Source: Kaistella soli
GTDB lineage: Bacteria; Bacteroidota; Bacteroidia; Flavobacteriales; Weeksellaceae
Assembly (NCBI RefSeq): GCF_019038595.1
Contig: NZ_JAHOPF010000002.1
Coordinates: forward strand, 62,001-126,000
DNA: 64,000 bases
Reading direction: 5' to 3'
The notes beneath the pieces were generated by a model. It was not told where the DNA came from and did not search any database. It saw only the letters and a program-made list of their open reading frames with translations. Numbering within the stretch: the stretch's first letter is position 1; every line of letters begins with the position of its first letter. Both the position numbers and the translations under genes were made by a program. This document shows positions 44,493 through 54,400 of this stretch, one piece after another.

Positions 44493-45395
44493 ATGCCAAT
44501 AGAAATAATTTACCGTAACGACCACTGTGAGTGGATTGATGTGGAAGCTCCCACCGAAGAAGACTTAGAGTTTCTTCACCAGCGGTACAAAATTAATCAG
44601 CTCCTTCTGGAAGATACCATTGATCCCAATCACCTCCCGAAATTTGAACAGGACAATGAAGTGAATTTTTTTCTGATGCGTGAAAATACCGAACTGGAGC
44701 GCGCCCACCTCAATACCATAAGTGATATTTCGACGAAACTCGGCGTTTTCTTGATCGGAAATCTGATCATTACCGTTCACCGGATGAAAAACCGCAGCAT
44801 TTATGAGTTCCGGAAAGAAATAGAACTGCCCAACAATAAAGATATCAATACAGAAAAAATAGCTTTGAACCTGGCTTTAAAAGTGATGAAATCTTTCGAT
44901 GACGAGTCTCAAAACCTCATGGAAACCATGGACAACATCGAGAATGAAATCTTTCTGAAAAACACCAACAGCCCCAATCAGATCCGCCGGCTTTACAAGC
45001 TGAAAAGAAAATCGGGCCTGAACGCCAGAATTCTGAATATTTCGACCGACTGGGTAGATAAATTCAAGACGCTGAAACTAAACGACGCAGAAGTAACCGA
45101 TCTGAAAGACAAACACAAAGACGTTATCGCAGATTTTGAGCATCTGAATGCACAGGTGACCAACCTTATTTCGATGTTTCTGGCGATGAGCGACCAGAAA
45201 GCCAATCAGGTAATGAAAGTGCTTGCGATTTACTCCATGTATTTTTTCCCGATCACCTTTATTGCCGGAATCTACGGAATGAATTTCGACAATATGCCGG
45301 AACTCCACCACCCGCTTGGATACTTCCTTACTTTAGGATTAATGGCATTTATTTCCATTCTTACTTTTGTGTACGTAAGAAGAAAACGCTGGTAA
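44493..45395 (+). CDS. corA: CorA-family magnesium/cobalt transporter
   Basis: 300 residues. A soluble N-terminal funnel (MPIEIIYRNDHCEWIDVEAPTEEDL onwards, long helices at about 120-240) is followed by two membrane helices. The pore motif YGMN sits at the end of the first helix (FIAGIYGMNFDNMPELHHP) and a basic end VRRKRW follows the second. Divalent cation uptake, mainly Mg2+, as a pentamer. Single-gene unit with a hairpin after it. Confidence 0.95.
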   Translation: MPIEIIYRNDHCEWIDVEAPTEEDLEFLHQRYKINQLLLEDTIDPNHLPKFEQDNEVNFFLMRENTELERAHLNTISDISTKLGVFLIGNLIITVHRMKNRSIYEFRKEIELPNNKDINTEKIALNLALKVMKSFDDESQNLMETMDNIENEIFLKNTNSPNQIRRLYKLKRKSGLNARILNISTDWVDKFKTLKLNDAEVTDLKDKHKDVIADFEHLNAQVTNLISMFLAMSDQKANQVMKVLAIYSMYFFPITFIAGIYGMNFDNMPELHHPLGYFLTLGLMAFISILTFVYVRRKRW

Positions 45396-45409
45396 ATTCT
45401 TTAAAAATA

Positions 45410-45443
45410 AAAGCGGTTTCAGAAATTATAAAACCGCTTTTTG
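45410..45443 (+). terminator. Terminator after corA
   Basis: AAAGCGGTTT (45410-45419) / AAACCGCTTT (45431-45440) with an 11-base loop, then TTGG. Could also serve the convergent efflux operon ending at 45483. Confidence 0.82.
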
Positions 45444-45482
45444 GTAAAATTATCAATAGCTGATCGCCAGATCTAATCCCAT

Positions 45483-47063
45483 TTAATGCATCGCCTCGCT
45501 TACATCGATCGGTTCCCGGCCTTTTCTTTCTTTCACGAACAGCACAAACGGAATACAGATTAAAAACAGCAGTCCTAGATAGAGGAAAACATCCATATAA
45601 GACAATACTGAAGCCTGTTTAAGAACACTTAGATCCAAAATTTTATAAGCAGACTGCAGTGCAACATCCGGTGAAAATCCTTTGGATATAAAACTCGCCT
45701 TCAGTGCCGCAACTCTTTGCTGAACGTCAAAACTGTTCGCATCTAGATGCTGTGCGATATTGGCTTTATGAATAGAGGTTTGGTTAGAAATGAAAGTCGT
45801 AATTGCTGCAATACCAAACGAACCGCCTAACTGACGCATCATTCCGGTAAATGCTGCTCCCTGACCAATTTCCTTGCCTTTTAATGTACTTAATGAAAGC
45901 GAGGTGATCGGAATAAATAGGAGTCCCAAACCTGCACCCCGGACCATCAGCATCCAGAAGAAATCGTCTTTTCCTGTATTCGGAGTAAGAATTTTGTAGC
46001 CCCAAAAACTGTAGATAAAGAAAATCAGCAAGCCTAAAGACACCAGAAACTGCTGTTTCACACCCCTTGTCAGTAATTTACCGATAATTGGCATCATCAC
46101 GGCGGTCGTTAAAGCTGCAGGAATCATCAAAGCTCCCGATTGCAGCGCTGTCCATCCCAAAATACTCTGGGTGTAAAGCGGAACAATAAACGTAGAGCCG
46201 TAAAGCCCGAAACCGAGGATGAAAGACATTGCGGTACCTATCCGGAGATTTCCGTTTTTAAGCACTCTTAATTCCACAATAGGATATTTGCAGGTAAGTT
46301 CGCGCCAGAGGAAAAGAATAAATCCTATGACTGCGACTACCGTTAATATTACGATTTCCCTGCTTTCGAACCAGTCTTCTTCATGTCCTTTTTCGAGAAT
46401 ATACTGAAGCGACCCTACAAATGCCGCGAGCAGTATAATGCCGTACCAATCGACATCTTTTGCTTTTCTTTTTTCTGAATATTTAGGACTTCTTACAAAC
46501 TGCAGCGTCATTAAAACTGCCGCAATCCCAATAGGGATATTAATATAAAAGATATAAGGCCAACTGTAATTGTCAACAATATACCCTCCAAGAGGAGGAC
46601 CAAGAGTTGGACCAATAATGACTCCCAAACCATAAATTGCCTGTGCCATGCTCCGCTTTTCTATTGGGTAAGATTCGGTAATAATAGTCTGCGAAGTTAC
46701 GAGAAGTGCACCTCCGCCAATCCCCTGCATGAGCCGGAAAAACACAAGTTCCCAAATATTGGTCGCGTTACCGCAGAGAAAGGAAAATACCGTAAAAATT
46801 ATAATGGAAGCCGCGAAATAATTCCGGCGTCCAAACTGTTGGGAAAGCCAGCTCGTCATTGGGACGATAATCACGTTCCCAATTGCGTACGCCGTGATCA
46901 CCCAACCTACTTCAGAAAGTGTGGCACCCAAATTTCCCTTCATCTCGTTGAGCGCTACGTTTACAATCGTAGAATCCACAATTTCGAGGAGTGCACACAA
47001 TATCGCCGTAATCGTTATGATAACGCGTCTTGCGCCATATTCAACTAATGAATCCTGTTCCAT
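45483..47063 (-). CDS. DHA2-family MFS drug efflux permease (EmrB/QacA type)
   Basis: 526 residues, about 14 membrane helices. LEIVDSTIVNVALNEMKGNLGA is the DHA2 helix-1 signature, WVITAYAIGNVIIVPMTSWL that of helix 2 and GPTLGPPLGGYIVDNYSWPYIF the motif C region (GPxxGPxLGG). Inner-membrane pump of a tripartite system; it is last in the operon tetR-tolC-hlyD-emrB, which supplies its channel and adaptor. Substrates unknown, probably hydrophobic toxic compounds. The gap to the adaptor gene is 58 nt. Confidence 0.93.
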   Translation of the reverse strand: MEQDSLVEYGARRVIITITAILCALLEIVDSTIVNVALNEMKGNLGATLSEVGWVITAYAIGNVIIVPMTSWLSQQFGRRNYFAASIIIFTVFSFLCGNATNIWELVFFRLMQGIGGGALLVTSQTIITESYPIEKRSMAQAIYGLGVIIGPTLGPPLGGYIVDNYSWPYIFYINIPIGIAAVLMTLQFVRSPKYSEKRKAKDVDWYGIILLAAFVGSLQYILEKGHEEDWFESREIVILTVVAVIGFILFLWRELTCKYPIVELRVLKNGNLRIGTAMSFILGFGLYGSTFIVPLYTQSILGWTALQSGALMIPAALTTAVMMPIIGKLLTRGVKQQFLVSLGLLIFFIYSFWGYKILTPNTGKDDFFWMLMVRGAGLGLLFIPITSLSLSTLKGKEIGQGAAFTGMMRQLGGSFGIAAITTFISNQTSIHKANIAQHLDANSFDVQQRVAALKASFISKGFSPDVALQSAYKILDLSVLKQASVLSYMDVFLYLGLLFLICIPFVLFVKERKGREPIDVSEAMH

Positions 47064-47121
47064 AATTATTGGTTTGAAAGTGGAAAGCCGGTAACTTCAG
47101 TTATCAGCTTTCGCCTTCCGT

Positions 47122-48240
47122 CTATTTTAAATTCACTGTTGTTTTTACATTCATTCCCGCACGTAATTTTTTAGCTACTTTAGGATCAAGTTTTACAAAA
47201 TCAATTCTTACCGGAAGTCTCTGTACCACTTTCACAAAATTTCCGCTTGCGTTATCCGGAGGAAGAATAGAAAATGACGAACCTGTCGCAGGTGAAAACG
47301 AACTTACAACACCTTCAAATTTTTGACCCGGAAAAGCATCGATTTCAATATCCACTTTCTGCCCTTCTACCATTTTAGAAATCTGGGTTTCTTTAAAGTT
47401 GGCGATAATCCAGTTGTCGCTATCTCTTACTAAACTGAAAAGCTGAGAACCGGCCTGTAAAAACTGACCTTTCTGAGTAGGAACTTTTGAAACAAAACCG
47501 TCCTCGGGAGCCGTAATTACCGTATAAGATAGATTTAATTTTGCATTTTCAACATCCACTTCCCTTTGTTTTGAAATTGAAGTTGCAACGCCGATCTGCT
47601 CCGAGCTCGCAGCAGTTTGTGAAGTTACAATTCCGGTTTGTTGAGCCGCCTGATTTCTCTGATCGATCAAAATCTGCAACTGTCGGTCAGCAGTCTGTTT
47701 TGCTGCCAAAGCTGATTCATACTGTTGTTGAGTAATGGTATGGTCTTTTACGAGATTCGCATATCTGTTTAAATCCTGAGTTGTTTTCCACACATTTACT
47801 TTTGCAGCTTCGATCTGTGCATTTGCCGTGGTAATCGCTGCGTTAGTTGAATTGATGTTTTTCGAAGCTGCGTTCGTACTTGCTCTAGCAGTAGAAATAT
47901 TGCTTCTGGCCGTTCCCAATGCTGCAACTGCAGACTGCAAAGCCATTCTCTGGTCTCTGTCATCCAGAATAATTAAGGTATCTCCCTTTTTTACGAACTG
48001 GTTGTCTTTCACTTTTACTTCAGCAACGTAGCCCGAAATTTTTGAAATTACCGGACTCATATTTGACGCAATTTGTGCATCGTCTGTTACTTCGTGGGTT
48101 TGTCCGAATGAATAAGTTCTGTACCCGAAAAATCCTCCAACCAACAAAACTGTGGCTAAGATGATCGGGAAAACCATACTTTTTTTCTTTTTGGTTTCCG
48201 GGAAAAGTTCAGGCTGTTCGGTGATATTTTTATTTTCCAT
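47122..48240 (-). CDS. HlyD/EmrA-family membrane fusion protein
   Basis: 372 residues from the ATG at 48240 (MENKNITEQPELFPETKKKKS). One N-terminal membrane helix (MVFPIILATVLLVGGFFGY). Biotinyl-lipoyl halves at ISKISGYVAEVKVKDNQFVKKGDTL and the VITAPEDGFVSKVPTQKGQFL segment flank a long coiled-coil hairpin rich in Ala/Gln/Asn (about 110-240). Links the MFS permease to the TolC channel. The longer frame to 48336 would overlap tolC; the chosen start leaves a 37-nt gap. Confidence 0.92.
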   Translation of the reverse strand: MENKNITEQPELFPETKKKKSMVFPIILATVLLVGGFFGYRTYSFGQTHEVTDDAQIASNMSPVISKISGYVAEVKVKDNQFVKKGDTLIILDDRDQRMALQSAVAALGTARSNISTARASTNAASKNINSTNAAITTANAQIEAAKVNVWKTTQDLNRYANLVKDHTITQQQYESALAAKQTADRQLQILIDQRNQAAQQTGIVTSQTAASSEQIGVATSISKQREVDVENAKLNLSYTVITAPEDGFVSKVPTQKGQFLQAGSQLFSLVRDSDNWIIANFKETQISKMVEGQKVDIEIDAFPGQKFEGVVSSFSPATGSSFSILPPDNASGNFVKVVQRLPVRIDFVKLDPKVAKKLRAGMNVKTTVNLK

Positions 48241-48277
48241 TTTAGATAGATGTTCTTTATATTTTTTATGAATATTT

Positions 48278-49591
48278 TTAGTTTGAAGAAAGAATTCCTG
48301 CAGTCTGCAACAGTTTTCTGTAAGCCAGTGCGGCATCTGCTTTTGCGTTTACCACGTTCACATTGGCGGTAATCTGGCCGGCATCAGCATCAAGCAGTTC
48401 AGTAATTGTTGCCAATCCGTTATCAAATTTATTTTTAGTTACCCGGTAATTTTCATTCGCCTGGGTTGCTGCCTTTTCATAAACAACGATTTTCTTTTTC
48501 GCGAATTCAGAGTTCTGGTAATCTCTGTTGATGTCAAGTTTTATCTGGTCATTTAGGAGATCATTTGTTGCAGCAAGCTGCTTTTCCTGCGCTTCAGCTT
48601 TCATCAGCGATGAGTTCTTCTTCCAGAGATTATCGATGTTGTACTGCACTCCAATTCCGATATTGGCGGCATTTAAAACCGTTAAGATTTTTGGAATGTC
48701 CGCCGCAATATATCCTCCAGTTAAAGCAATTGTTGGTAAAGCTTCCGCTTTAGCAGATTTAATTCCCAAAGCTGCCGCTTTCCGCTGATAATCGATTGCC
48801 TGTAAATCTTTTCTGTTATCTGAGGCTTGATTCAGGTAATAAGAAACCGGCTGATTCGCAGAAAGTTCAGAAATATAATTTTCGTCTATAGCGATTTCCG
48901 TGGTTTCCGGAAGTCCCAAAAGCAAATCCATATTGATGTTGGCGATGCTGTAATTGTTCTGTGCTTCCAGCAGCTGCAGCTCGATATTTGAAGTCTGCAG
49001 GTTAGCCTTCAATTTATCATTTCTTGCAATGATTCCGTTGGTTTCCAGTTTTTGAAAGGATTGGTCTCTTTTCTGGGATGCGCTGAGATTTTCTTCCAGA
49101 ACTTTAATCGCCTGACTAGCTTTAAAAAGATTATTGTAAGCCTGAGAAACGTTGTACGCGATTGCTACTTTATCGTTTTCGGAACTTAATTTTGAAGCTT
49201 CAACTAAATATTCTGCCGACTGGATGCCATATTTAATCCGTCCGCCTGAAAAAAGAGGCAGCGATCCCGCTACATTACCATAGAATGCAGAGTTTGCTTT
49301 CGGGGAATTCCCTCCGCCTGGACCCTGGGATATTTTCAGATTTACATCAGCATTCGCTAAAGCTAAAGCACTGGCAGAAGCGGAAAGGCTTGGAAGCCGT
49401 CTGTTTTTTGCTTCCAGATAATTCGCAGTAGCCTGCTGAATTTTCGCCTCGTCAATTTTCAGATTTTTTGAATTCTGAATGCCCAACTGAACTGCTTCAT
49501 CCAGAGTAAGCGATTTTTTTTCCTGTGCAGAAGCACCGATTCCTAAAGCTAAAAAGGAGAGCGCTAAAACAGAATTATTTATTTTCATCAT
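48278..49591 (-). CDS. TolC-family outer-membrane channel
   Basis: 437 residues with a signal peptide (KINNSVLALSFLALGIGASAQ). SLTLDEAVQLGIQNSKNLKI opens the family repeat, and two copies of the coiled-coil/barrel unit follow, the second with YQRKAAALGIKSAKAEALPT. The end NYRVTKNKFDNGLATITELLDADA is typical. Outer-membrane exit duct for the efflux pump. Two adjacent ATGs (49591 and 49588) are possible; both overlap the end of tetR by 14-17 bp, which suggests translational coupling. Confidence 0.92.
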   Translation of the reverse strand: MMKINNSVLALSFLALGIGASAQEKKSLTLDEAVQLGIQNSKNLKIDEAKIQQATANYLEAKNRRLPSLSASASALALANADVNLKISQGPGGGNSPKANSAFYGNVAGSLPLFSGGRIKYGIQSAEYLVEASKLSSENDKVAIAYNVSQAYNNLFKASQAIKVLEENLSASQKRDQSFQKLETNGIIARNDKLKANLQTSNIELQLLEAQNNYSIANINMDLLLGLPETTEIAIDENYISELSANQPVSYYLNQASDNRKDLQAIDYQRKAAALGIKSAKAEALPTIALTGGYIAADIPKILTVLNAANIGIGVQYNIDNLWKKNSSLMKAEAQEKQLAATNDLLNDQIKLDINRDYQNSEFAKKKIVVYEKAATQANENYRVTKNKFDNGLATITELLDADAGQITANVNVVNAKADAALAYRKLLQTAGILSSN

Positions 49592-50192
49592 AACCTAAGA
49601 GGTATTTTAAAATGTCTTTAATGTGAATTTTTATTTCGTCAAAGTAATTGTTTTCGTAAGCCTCATCACCTTTGAAATACTCTTTGTAAATCGGTAAAGT
49701 ATTGAGAGCGGTAAAAACCGTACCTGAAATGGTGGAATGAATAAACTCCAGCCGCGGTTTTTTGGAAAATATTTTCTTTTCTAATCCTGCATCGATCAAT
49801 TGCCTGTAGATTTCCAGAAATCCCATTTTTGACTGATTCAGGAAGTGTACGATATGCGGGTTTTTATTTCTAAGCTGTTCGCGCTGCATGATGACGTAAA
49901 AAGTTTTAAGATTCTTTACTCTTTCGATGTAACGGTCGATTACTGTATTGAGCTTTTCCCATTCTGTAAGGCTCTCGTTGGCCAAAACTACTTTACTGAA
50001 GGCCAGGCTTTCCGACATTCGGAATTCGAAAATTTTCTCAAAAAGTTTTTCTTTGGAGCCGAAATAGTAAGAAATCATGGAAATATTCACATTGGCCAAT
50101 TTGGAAATGTCTCGTGTTGACGTTCCTTCAAAACCTTTTTCAGCAAAGAGTTTTTCGGCGTTAATTAATATATTCTCTTCCTTAGAAATCAT
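49575..50192 (-). CDS. TetR/AcrR-family repressor of the efflux operon
   Basis: 205 residues from the ATG at 50192 (MISKEENILINAEKLFAEKGFEGTSTRDI). The HTH is TSTRDISKLANVNISMISYYFGSKEKLFEKIFEFR with the family's YYFGSKEKL. The C-terminal helical ligand domain is divergent, as usual. First gene of the efflux operon, overlapping tolC, so it probably controls its own promoter; an inverted repeat overlaps the promoter at 50236-50265. The frame upstream to 50309 runs through that promoter and is not coding. Confidence 0.93.
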   Translation of the reverse strand: MISKEENILINAEKLFAEKGFEGTSTRDISKLANVNISMISYYFGSKEKLFEKIFEFRMSESLAFSKVVLANESLTEWEKLNTVIDRYIERVKNLKTFYVIMQREQLRNKNPHIVHFLNQSKMGFLEIYRQLIDAGLEKKIFSKKPRLEFIHSTISGTVFTALNTLPIYKEYFKGDEAYENNYFDEIKIHIKDILKYLLGYDENK

Positions 50193-50216
50193 AATTAAGA
50201 TGATTTTTTGCGGGTG

Positions 50217-50247
50217 CAAATGTAAACAATTATTTAAATAAATCAAA
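50217..50247 (-). promoter_or_regulatory. Promoter of the tetR efflux operon (TTTG-N19-TACATTTG)
   Basis: On the minus strand TTTG (50244-50247), exactly 19 nt, then TACATTTG (50217-50224), 24 nt before the tetR ATG. A textbook Bacteroidetes promoter. Confidence 0.8.
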
Positions 50248-50265
50248 CGATTGATTGATTTATTT
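50236..50265. promoter_or_regulatory. Inverted repeat, likely TetR operator
   Basis: AAATAAATCAA (50236-50246), 8-base spacer, TTGATTTATTT (50255-50265): perfect 11-bp arms. It covers the -33 element and spacer of the promoter, the expected place for an autorepressor site. No T-run follows, so it is not a terminator. Confidence 0.7.
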
Positions 50266-50405
50266 TTTAATAGCAGGTTAAACAGAATTTCATTCCTAAA
50301 TGTTGCCAATTCACTCCATTAGTTTTAAAAACAATTTATTTTCTACCGCTGGAAAAGAGAATTTTATTAACTTAGCATCAATTAATTAAACAATATCAGC
50401 ACATT

Positions 50406-50615
50406 ATGAAAAAGATAATTTCAGTGTTAGCAATAACAGCTTTCACATTCAGTTTCGCTCAGGAAGCCCCAAAGAAAGCATGCTGCACAGGCAAAGACGC
50501 CAAAGAATGCAAAATGGATGCTAAGAAAACCGCACAATCCTGTGACATGAAAAATCACAAAGACTGCAAGATGGATCATTCCAAAGACAAGAAAGCAGCG
50601 AAGAAAATAGCTTAA
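50406..50615 (+). CDS. Secreted Cys/His/Met-rich small protein, possible metal binder
   Basis: 69 residues: a signal peptide (MKKIISVLAITAFTFSFAQ) and about 50 mature residues of mostly Lys/Asp with five Cys, Met and His in repeated units KECKMD, SCDMKNH and KDCKMDH. Such spacing suits soft-metal (for example copper) binding in the periplasm, which is inference. No known family recognised. Single-gene unit ended by a shared terminator; the efflux operon lies divergently upstream and is not obviously related. Confidence 0.75.
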   Translation: MKKIISVLAITAFTFSFAQEAPKKACCTGKDAKECKMDAKKTAQSCDMKNHKDCKMDHSKDKKAAKKIA

Positions 50616-50618
50616 ATA

Positions 50619-50643
50619 AAAACCACCTTGCGGTGGTTTTTTC
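50619..50643. terminator. Shared terminator of the small Cys-rich gene and the LuxR-type gene
   Basis: AAAACCACC (50619-50627) / GGTGGTTTT (50632-50640), loop TTGC, then TT. Overlaps the last bases of the convergent gene ending at 50642. Confidence 0.88.
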
Positions 50644-51298
50644 AGTTGACAAGTCTGTTATCCATCGCGAATTTCACGAGCATTGAGGAATTGTGTACAT
50701 CCAGTTTCATCATTATATTACGCCTATGCGATTCCACCGTGTGTTTACTGATGAAGAGTCTTTCAGCGATCTCCTTACTCCGCAGACCTTCACAGATCTG
50801 GTGCAGCACATCTATCTCCCTGGATGTTAAATCTTCAATACCGTTAGCTTTTTTATCCTGTTGATCATCAATATTGCAGATAAAATTATAGAGGGAATTT
50901 TTTGTTTCCTCGCTGATGTATACTTTGCCGTCCATCACCTCTTTCAGAGCATTCAGAAACTCATGACCATGGGTGTGTTTGGTAAGAAAACTCTTTACTC
51001 CTTTGTCGAAAAACTTCTTAATATTTCTCACTTCAGCGTTCGGTGAAAGGATCATAATTTTCAGGTGTTCATTCAGACTGAGCAGTTTCTCCACTACTTC
51101 CATCGCATCATTTATACTTACTGCTGCAATGTTCATAATGACAACAGAAGAATCCTCTGATACAAGGTTTTCAATTTCACTGAATTCAACGGTTGATTTA
51201 TAATCATACATCTCTGTAAAGCCATTTTTATCCAGAAAACACGGAAAAGCTTCCAGGTAGAGATAATAATTATCGTAAAGAATAATTTCAGATTTCAT
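50642..51298 (-). CDS. NarL/LuxR-type regulator with an aspartate-less receiver
   Basis: 218 residues from the ATG at 51298 (MKSEIILYDNYYLYLEAF). The C-terminal HTH is classical LuxR/NarL: LTSREIDVLHQICEGLRSKEIAERLFISKHTVESHRRNI with MKLDVHNSS. The N-terminal half has the receiver layout, but the phospho-acceptor is Asn56 (VVIMNIAAVS instead of VxxMDxxMP) and only one acidic residue remains in the N-terminal pocket (YDN). The switch Ser (ILSPNAE) and Lys (GVKSFLTK) are kept. Phosphorylation at the usual site is therefore unlikely. No histidine kinase gene is adjacent. Confidence 0.87.
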   Translation of the reverse strand: MKSEIILYDNYYLYLEAFPCFLDKNGFTEMYDYKSTVEFSEIENLVSEDSSVVIMNIAAVSINDAMEVVEKLLSLNEHLKIMILSPNAEVRNIKKFFDKGVKSFLTKHTHGHEFLNALKEVMDGKVYISEETKNSLYNFICNIDDQQDKKANGIEDLTSREIDVLHQICEGLRSKEIAERLFISKHTVESHRRNIMMKLDVHNSSMLVKFAMDNRLVN

Positions 51299-51408
51299 AC
51301 TATTTGTGTTTTGTGTTAATGCGAATTTAGGAGTTTTGTATGAACAACTTATGGTGGTTTTCACCCATTTTTGATATTTAACATAATTTATGATTATGTG
51401 AAGCAAAA

Positions 51409-51442
51409 AAAGAAACAGCAATCAAAATTGCTGTTTCTTTAT
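51409..51442 (-). terminator. Terminator after dnaE
   Basis: Perfect 13-bp stem AAAGAAACAGCAA (51409-51421) / TTGCTGTTTCTTT (51428-51440), six-base loop, followed on the minus strand by TTTTGC. Confidence 0.85.
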
Positions 51443-51471
51443 GTATTTAAAAGAATATATTTTTAATCCAC

Positions 51472-54400
51472 TTAATTAAGAAACACTTCGTATTTCTGCA
51501 TATCGTGAATTACTTCCAGAAGACCGCCGTTAATGTCAACATGCGCTTTCATTGACATCAGTTCAATAGTTGACTGGTCCTGCGGATTTTTAACATAGAA
51601 ATTGAGTTTCTGCTCACCATGATTTTCAACGAAATTTTCTTTGAAAAATTCAATATCCTCCTTTCTTAAATCATTAATATCCACCACTACTGTCATCTTT
51701 TTTGCAAACTTTTCGAAAGCATCTTTCAGATCGATAACTTCCGCAACATTCACAAAAACGCGTCCGTCGGCAGCCTGCGTGAATTTGATTTTAAAAATCA
51801 CAAACCGCTGAACATCAATTTTATCCCGCAGTCTCATGTAATCGCGGTCACCCAAACGGAAACCGTAACTTCCGCTGTAATCTTCCAGCGTTATAAACGC
51901 GATTTTTTCCCCGCTGTTTTTCCCGTCTTTCACGACATACTCTGTTACCAGACCTGCGACCATGTATTCGGGTGTATTATTTTTAAGGGCCTGTTTTTCC
52001 TTCCAGGTAAGTTTTTCATTATTAAATAAATCCGGTTGCTGACCGGCAAAAACGTCTTTAAAAGCTTCCACTTCATCCAAATTCAGGAAGTTGAAACTTC
52101 CTTTAGGTTCAGCTTTCTTCTGCGGCTCCTCAATTAAAGCCTCTTCTTCCCCATCGAAAATTTCTGCAGGAATATCCACCAAATCATCGTCTGCATCAGC
52201 AACGTCTGCCACTTCCACCGGTAAAATTATTTTCTCCAGCTCAATAACCTCGTCCTTTTTTCCTTCCAGAATTTCTTTCTTGCTCAGAGCGCCCTGAATA
52301 AACTGGAACTGATATTTATATTCATCCAGCGGATGGGCGGAAAGATAGAAGCCGATAATTTCCTTTTCCTTGTTCAGCATGTGCATATTCTGCCATTCCG
52401 GTGCAGGATTGATTTTTGGCGGCTCAATCTTCACTTCATCAGCAAAATCGGCAAAAAGTGAATTTTCAATTTCGTTGATATTATCCTGAAAACTCTGTCC
52501 GTAGCGTAAGAGTCTTTCTATATTAGTTCTTCCTGTGGTGTCAATGTCAAAATACTGTGCCCGGTGATAGCGGTCGACTTCATCAAAAGCGCCTGCAACC
52601 ACCAAACTCTCCGCTACCCTTTTGTTCATTTGTGAAGACGGAATTTTCTCGAAAAAGTCATAAATATTTTTGAATCTTCCGTTTTTTCTGGCGTTGACAA
52701 TCGCTTCACTCGGTCCTTCACCAATTCCTTTGATCGCACCTAACCCAAAACGGATCTGCCCTTTTTCATTCACTGCAAATTCATACTGCGACTCATTGAC
52801 AGAAGGCCCCAAAACGTCGACGCCAATACTTTTACAGTCCTCCATGAACATGGTGATCTGTTTTGTATTATTGAGGTTATTCGTCATCACGCTCGCCATA
52901 TATTCTGCCGGATAATTGGCTTTAAGATAAGCAGTGTGGTAGGCGATCAGTGCATAACAGGTGGAGTGCGATTTATTAAAAGCATATTCCGCAAAAGCTT
53001 CCCAGTCTTTCCATATTTTATTGAGTTTATCGACATCGAGGTTGTTTTTCTCGCCGCCTTCTATAAATTTGGGATACATCTTGTCGAGAACATCTTTCTG
53101 CTTTTTTCCCATGGCTTTCCTCAGCGTATCAGCTTCACCTTTTGTAAAATTAGCAAGCTTTTGGGAGAGCAACATTACCTGCTCCTGATACACCGTAATT
53201 CCGTAAGTTTCTTCCAGATATTCTTTAGTTTCCTCTAAATCGTACACTGTTTCTTCCAGACCGTTTTTCCGGTTGATAAAGTTTGGAATATACTTGATCG
53301 GCCCCGGACGGTAAAGGGCATTCATGGCAATTAAATCCGCAAATTTTGTCGGTTTCAGTTCTCGCATGTATTTCTGCATTCCGGGACTTTCGTACTGGAA
53401 AATCCCTACCGTTCTTCCCTCCTGAAATAACTGAAACGTTTTAAGATCATCAAGCGGAATTAAATCAGGATCAATATCAACACCGTGTTTTTCTTTAATG
53501 AGTCTGATAGCGTGTTTGATAATGGTCAGCGTCCGCAGACCCAGGAAATCCATTTTCAGCAAGCCCGCGCTTTCAGCCACGGAGTTATCAAACTGCGAAA
53601 CGAGGATATCCGGATCTTTCGCTGCAATCGTAATCGGCACCAGATTGGAAATATCTTCCGGTGTAATGATGACCCCACAGGCATGAATTCCTGTATTTCT
53701 GATGCAGCCTTCCATTCTTTGAGCTGCTGAGAGTACTCCGAACCGTCCGTCATTGGGATCAGCCAGAATATCTTTCATTTCCTGTGCAAGAACTTTATCT
53801 TCGGGACTAAGTTTATCGAATTTCGAAAAGGCTTTGGCAATATTCATTCCCGGTGATGGAGGGATGAGTTTTGCAATATTATTGGTTTCCGGTATGGAGA
53901 GATCCAAAACTCTTCCGGCATCCTTTATTGCAGATTTTCCGCCTAAAACCGAGTAAGTGATGATCTGTGCTACATTGGTTTTTCCGTATTTTTCAACCAC
54001 CCATTTGATAATTTTATCCCTGCCTTCGTCATCGAAATCAATATCGATATCGGGCATGGAAATCCTTTCCGGATTAAGGAAACGCTCAAAAAGCAGATCA
54101 TATTCAATGGGGTCTACGTTGGTAATTCCTGTACAGTAAGCCACAGCAGAACCTGCGGCAGAACCTCTTCCCGGCCCTACCCAAACTCCCATTTTCCGCG
54201 CTTCATTACAGAAATCCTGTACGATAAGGAAATATCCCGGATAACCGGTTTTAGCGATGACTTCAAGTTCAAAGTCAAGTCTTTCTGTTATTTCATCAGT
54301 TATCTCTTCATATTTTTGGGATGCGCCTTCATAAGTTAAATGTCTGAGATAGGCATTTTCACCACGCTTTCCGCCATCAATTTTGTCTTCCTCGCTTAAA

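Noticed and set aside
50236..50265. AT-rich palindrome upstream of tetR as a terminator or repeat element
   Set aside because: It has no T-run, occurs once in the window and overlaps the promoter, so an operator explains it better.
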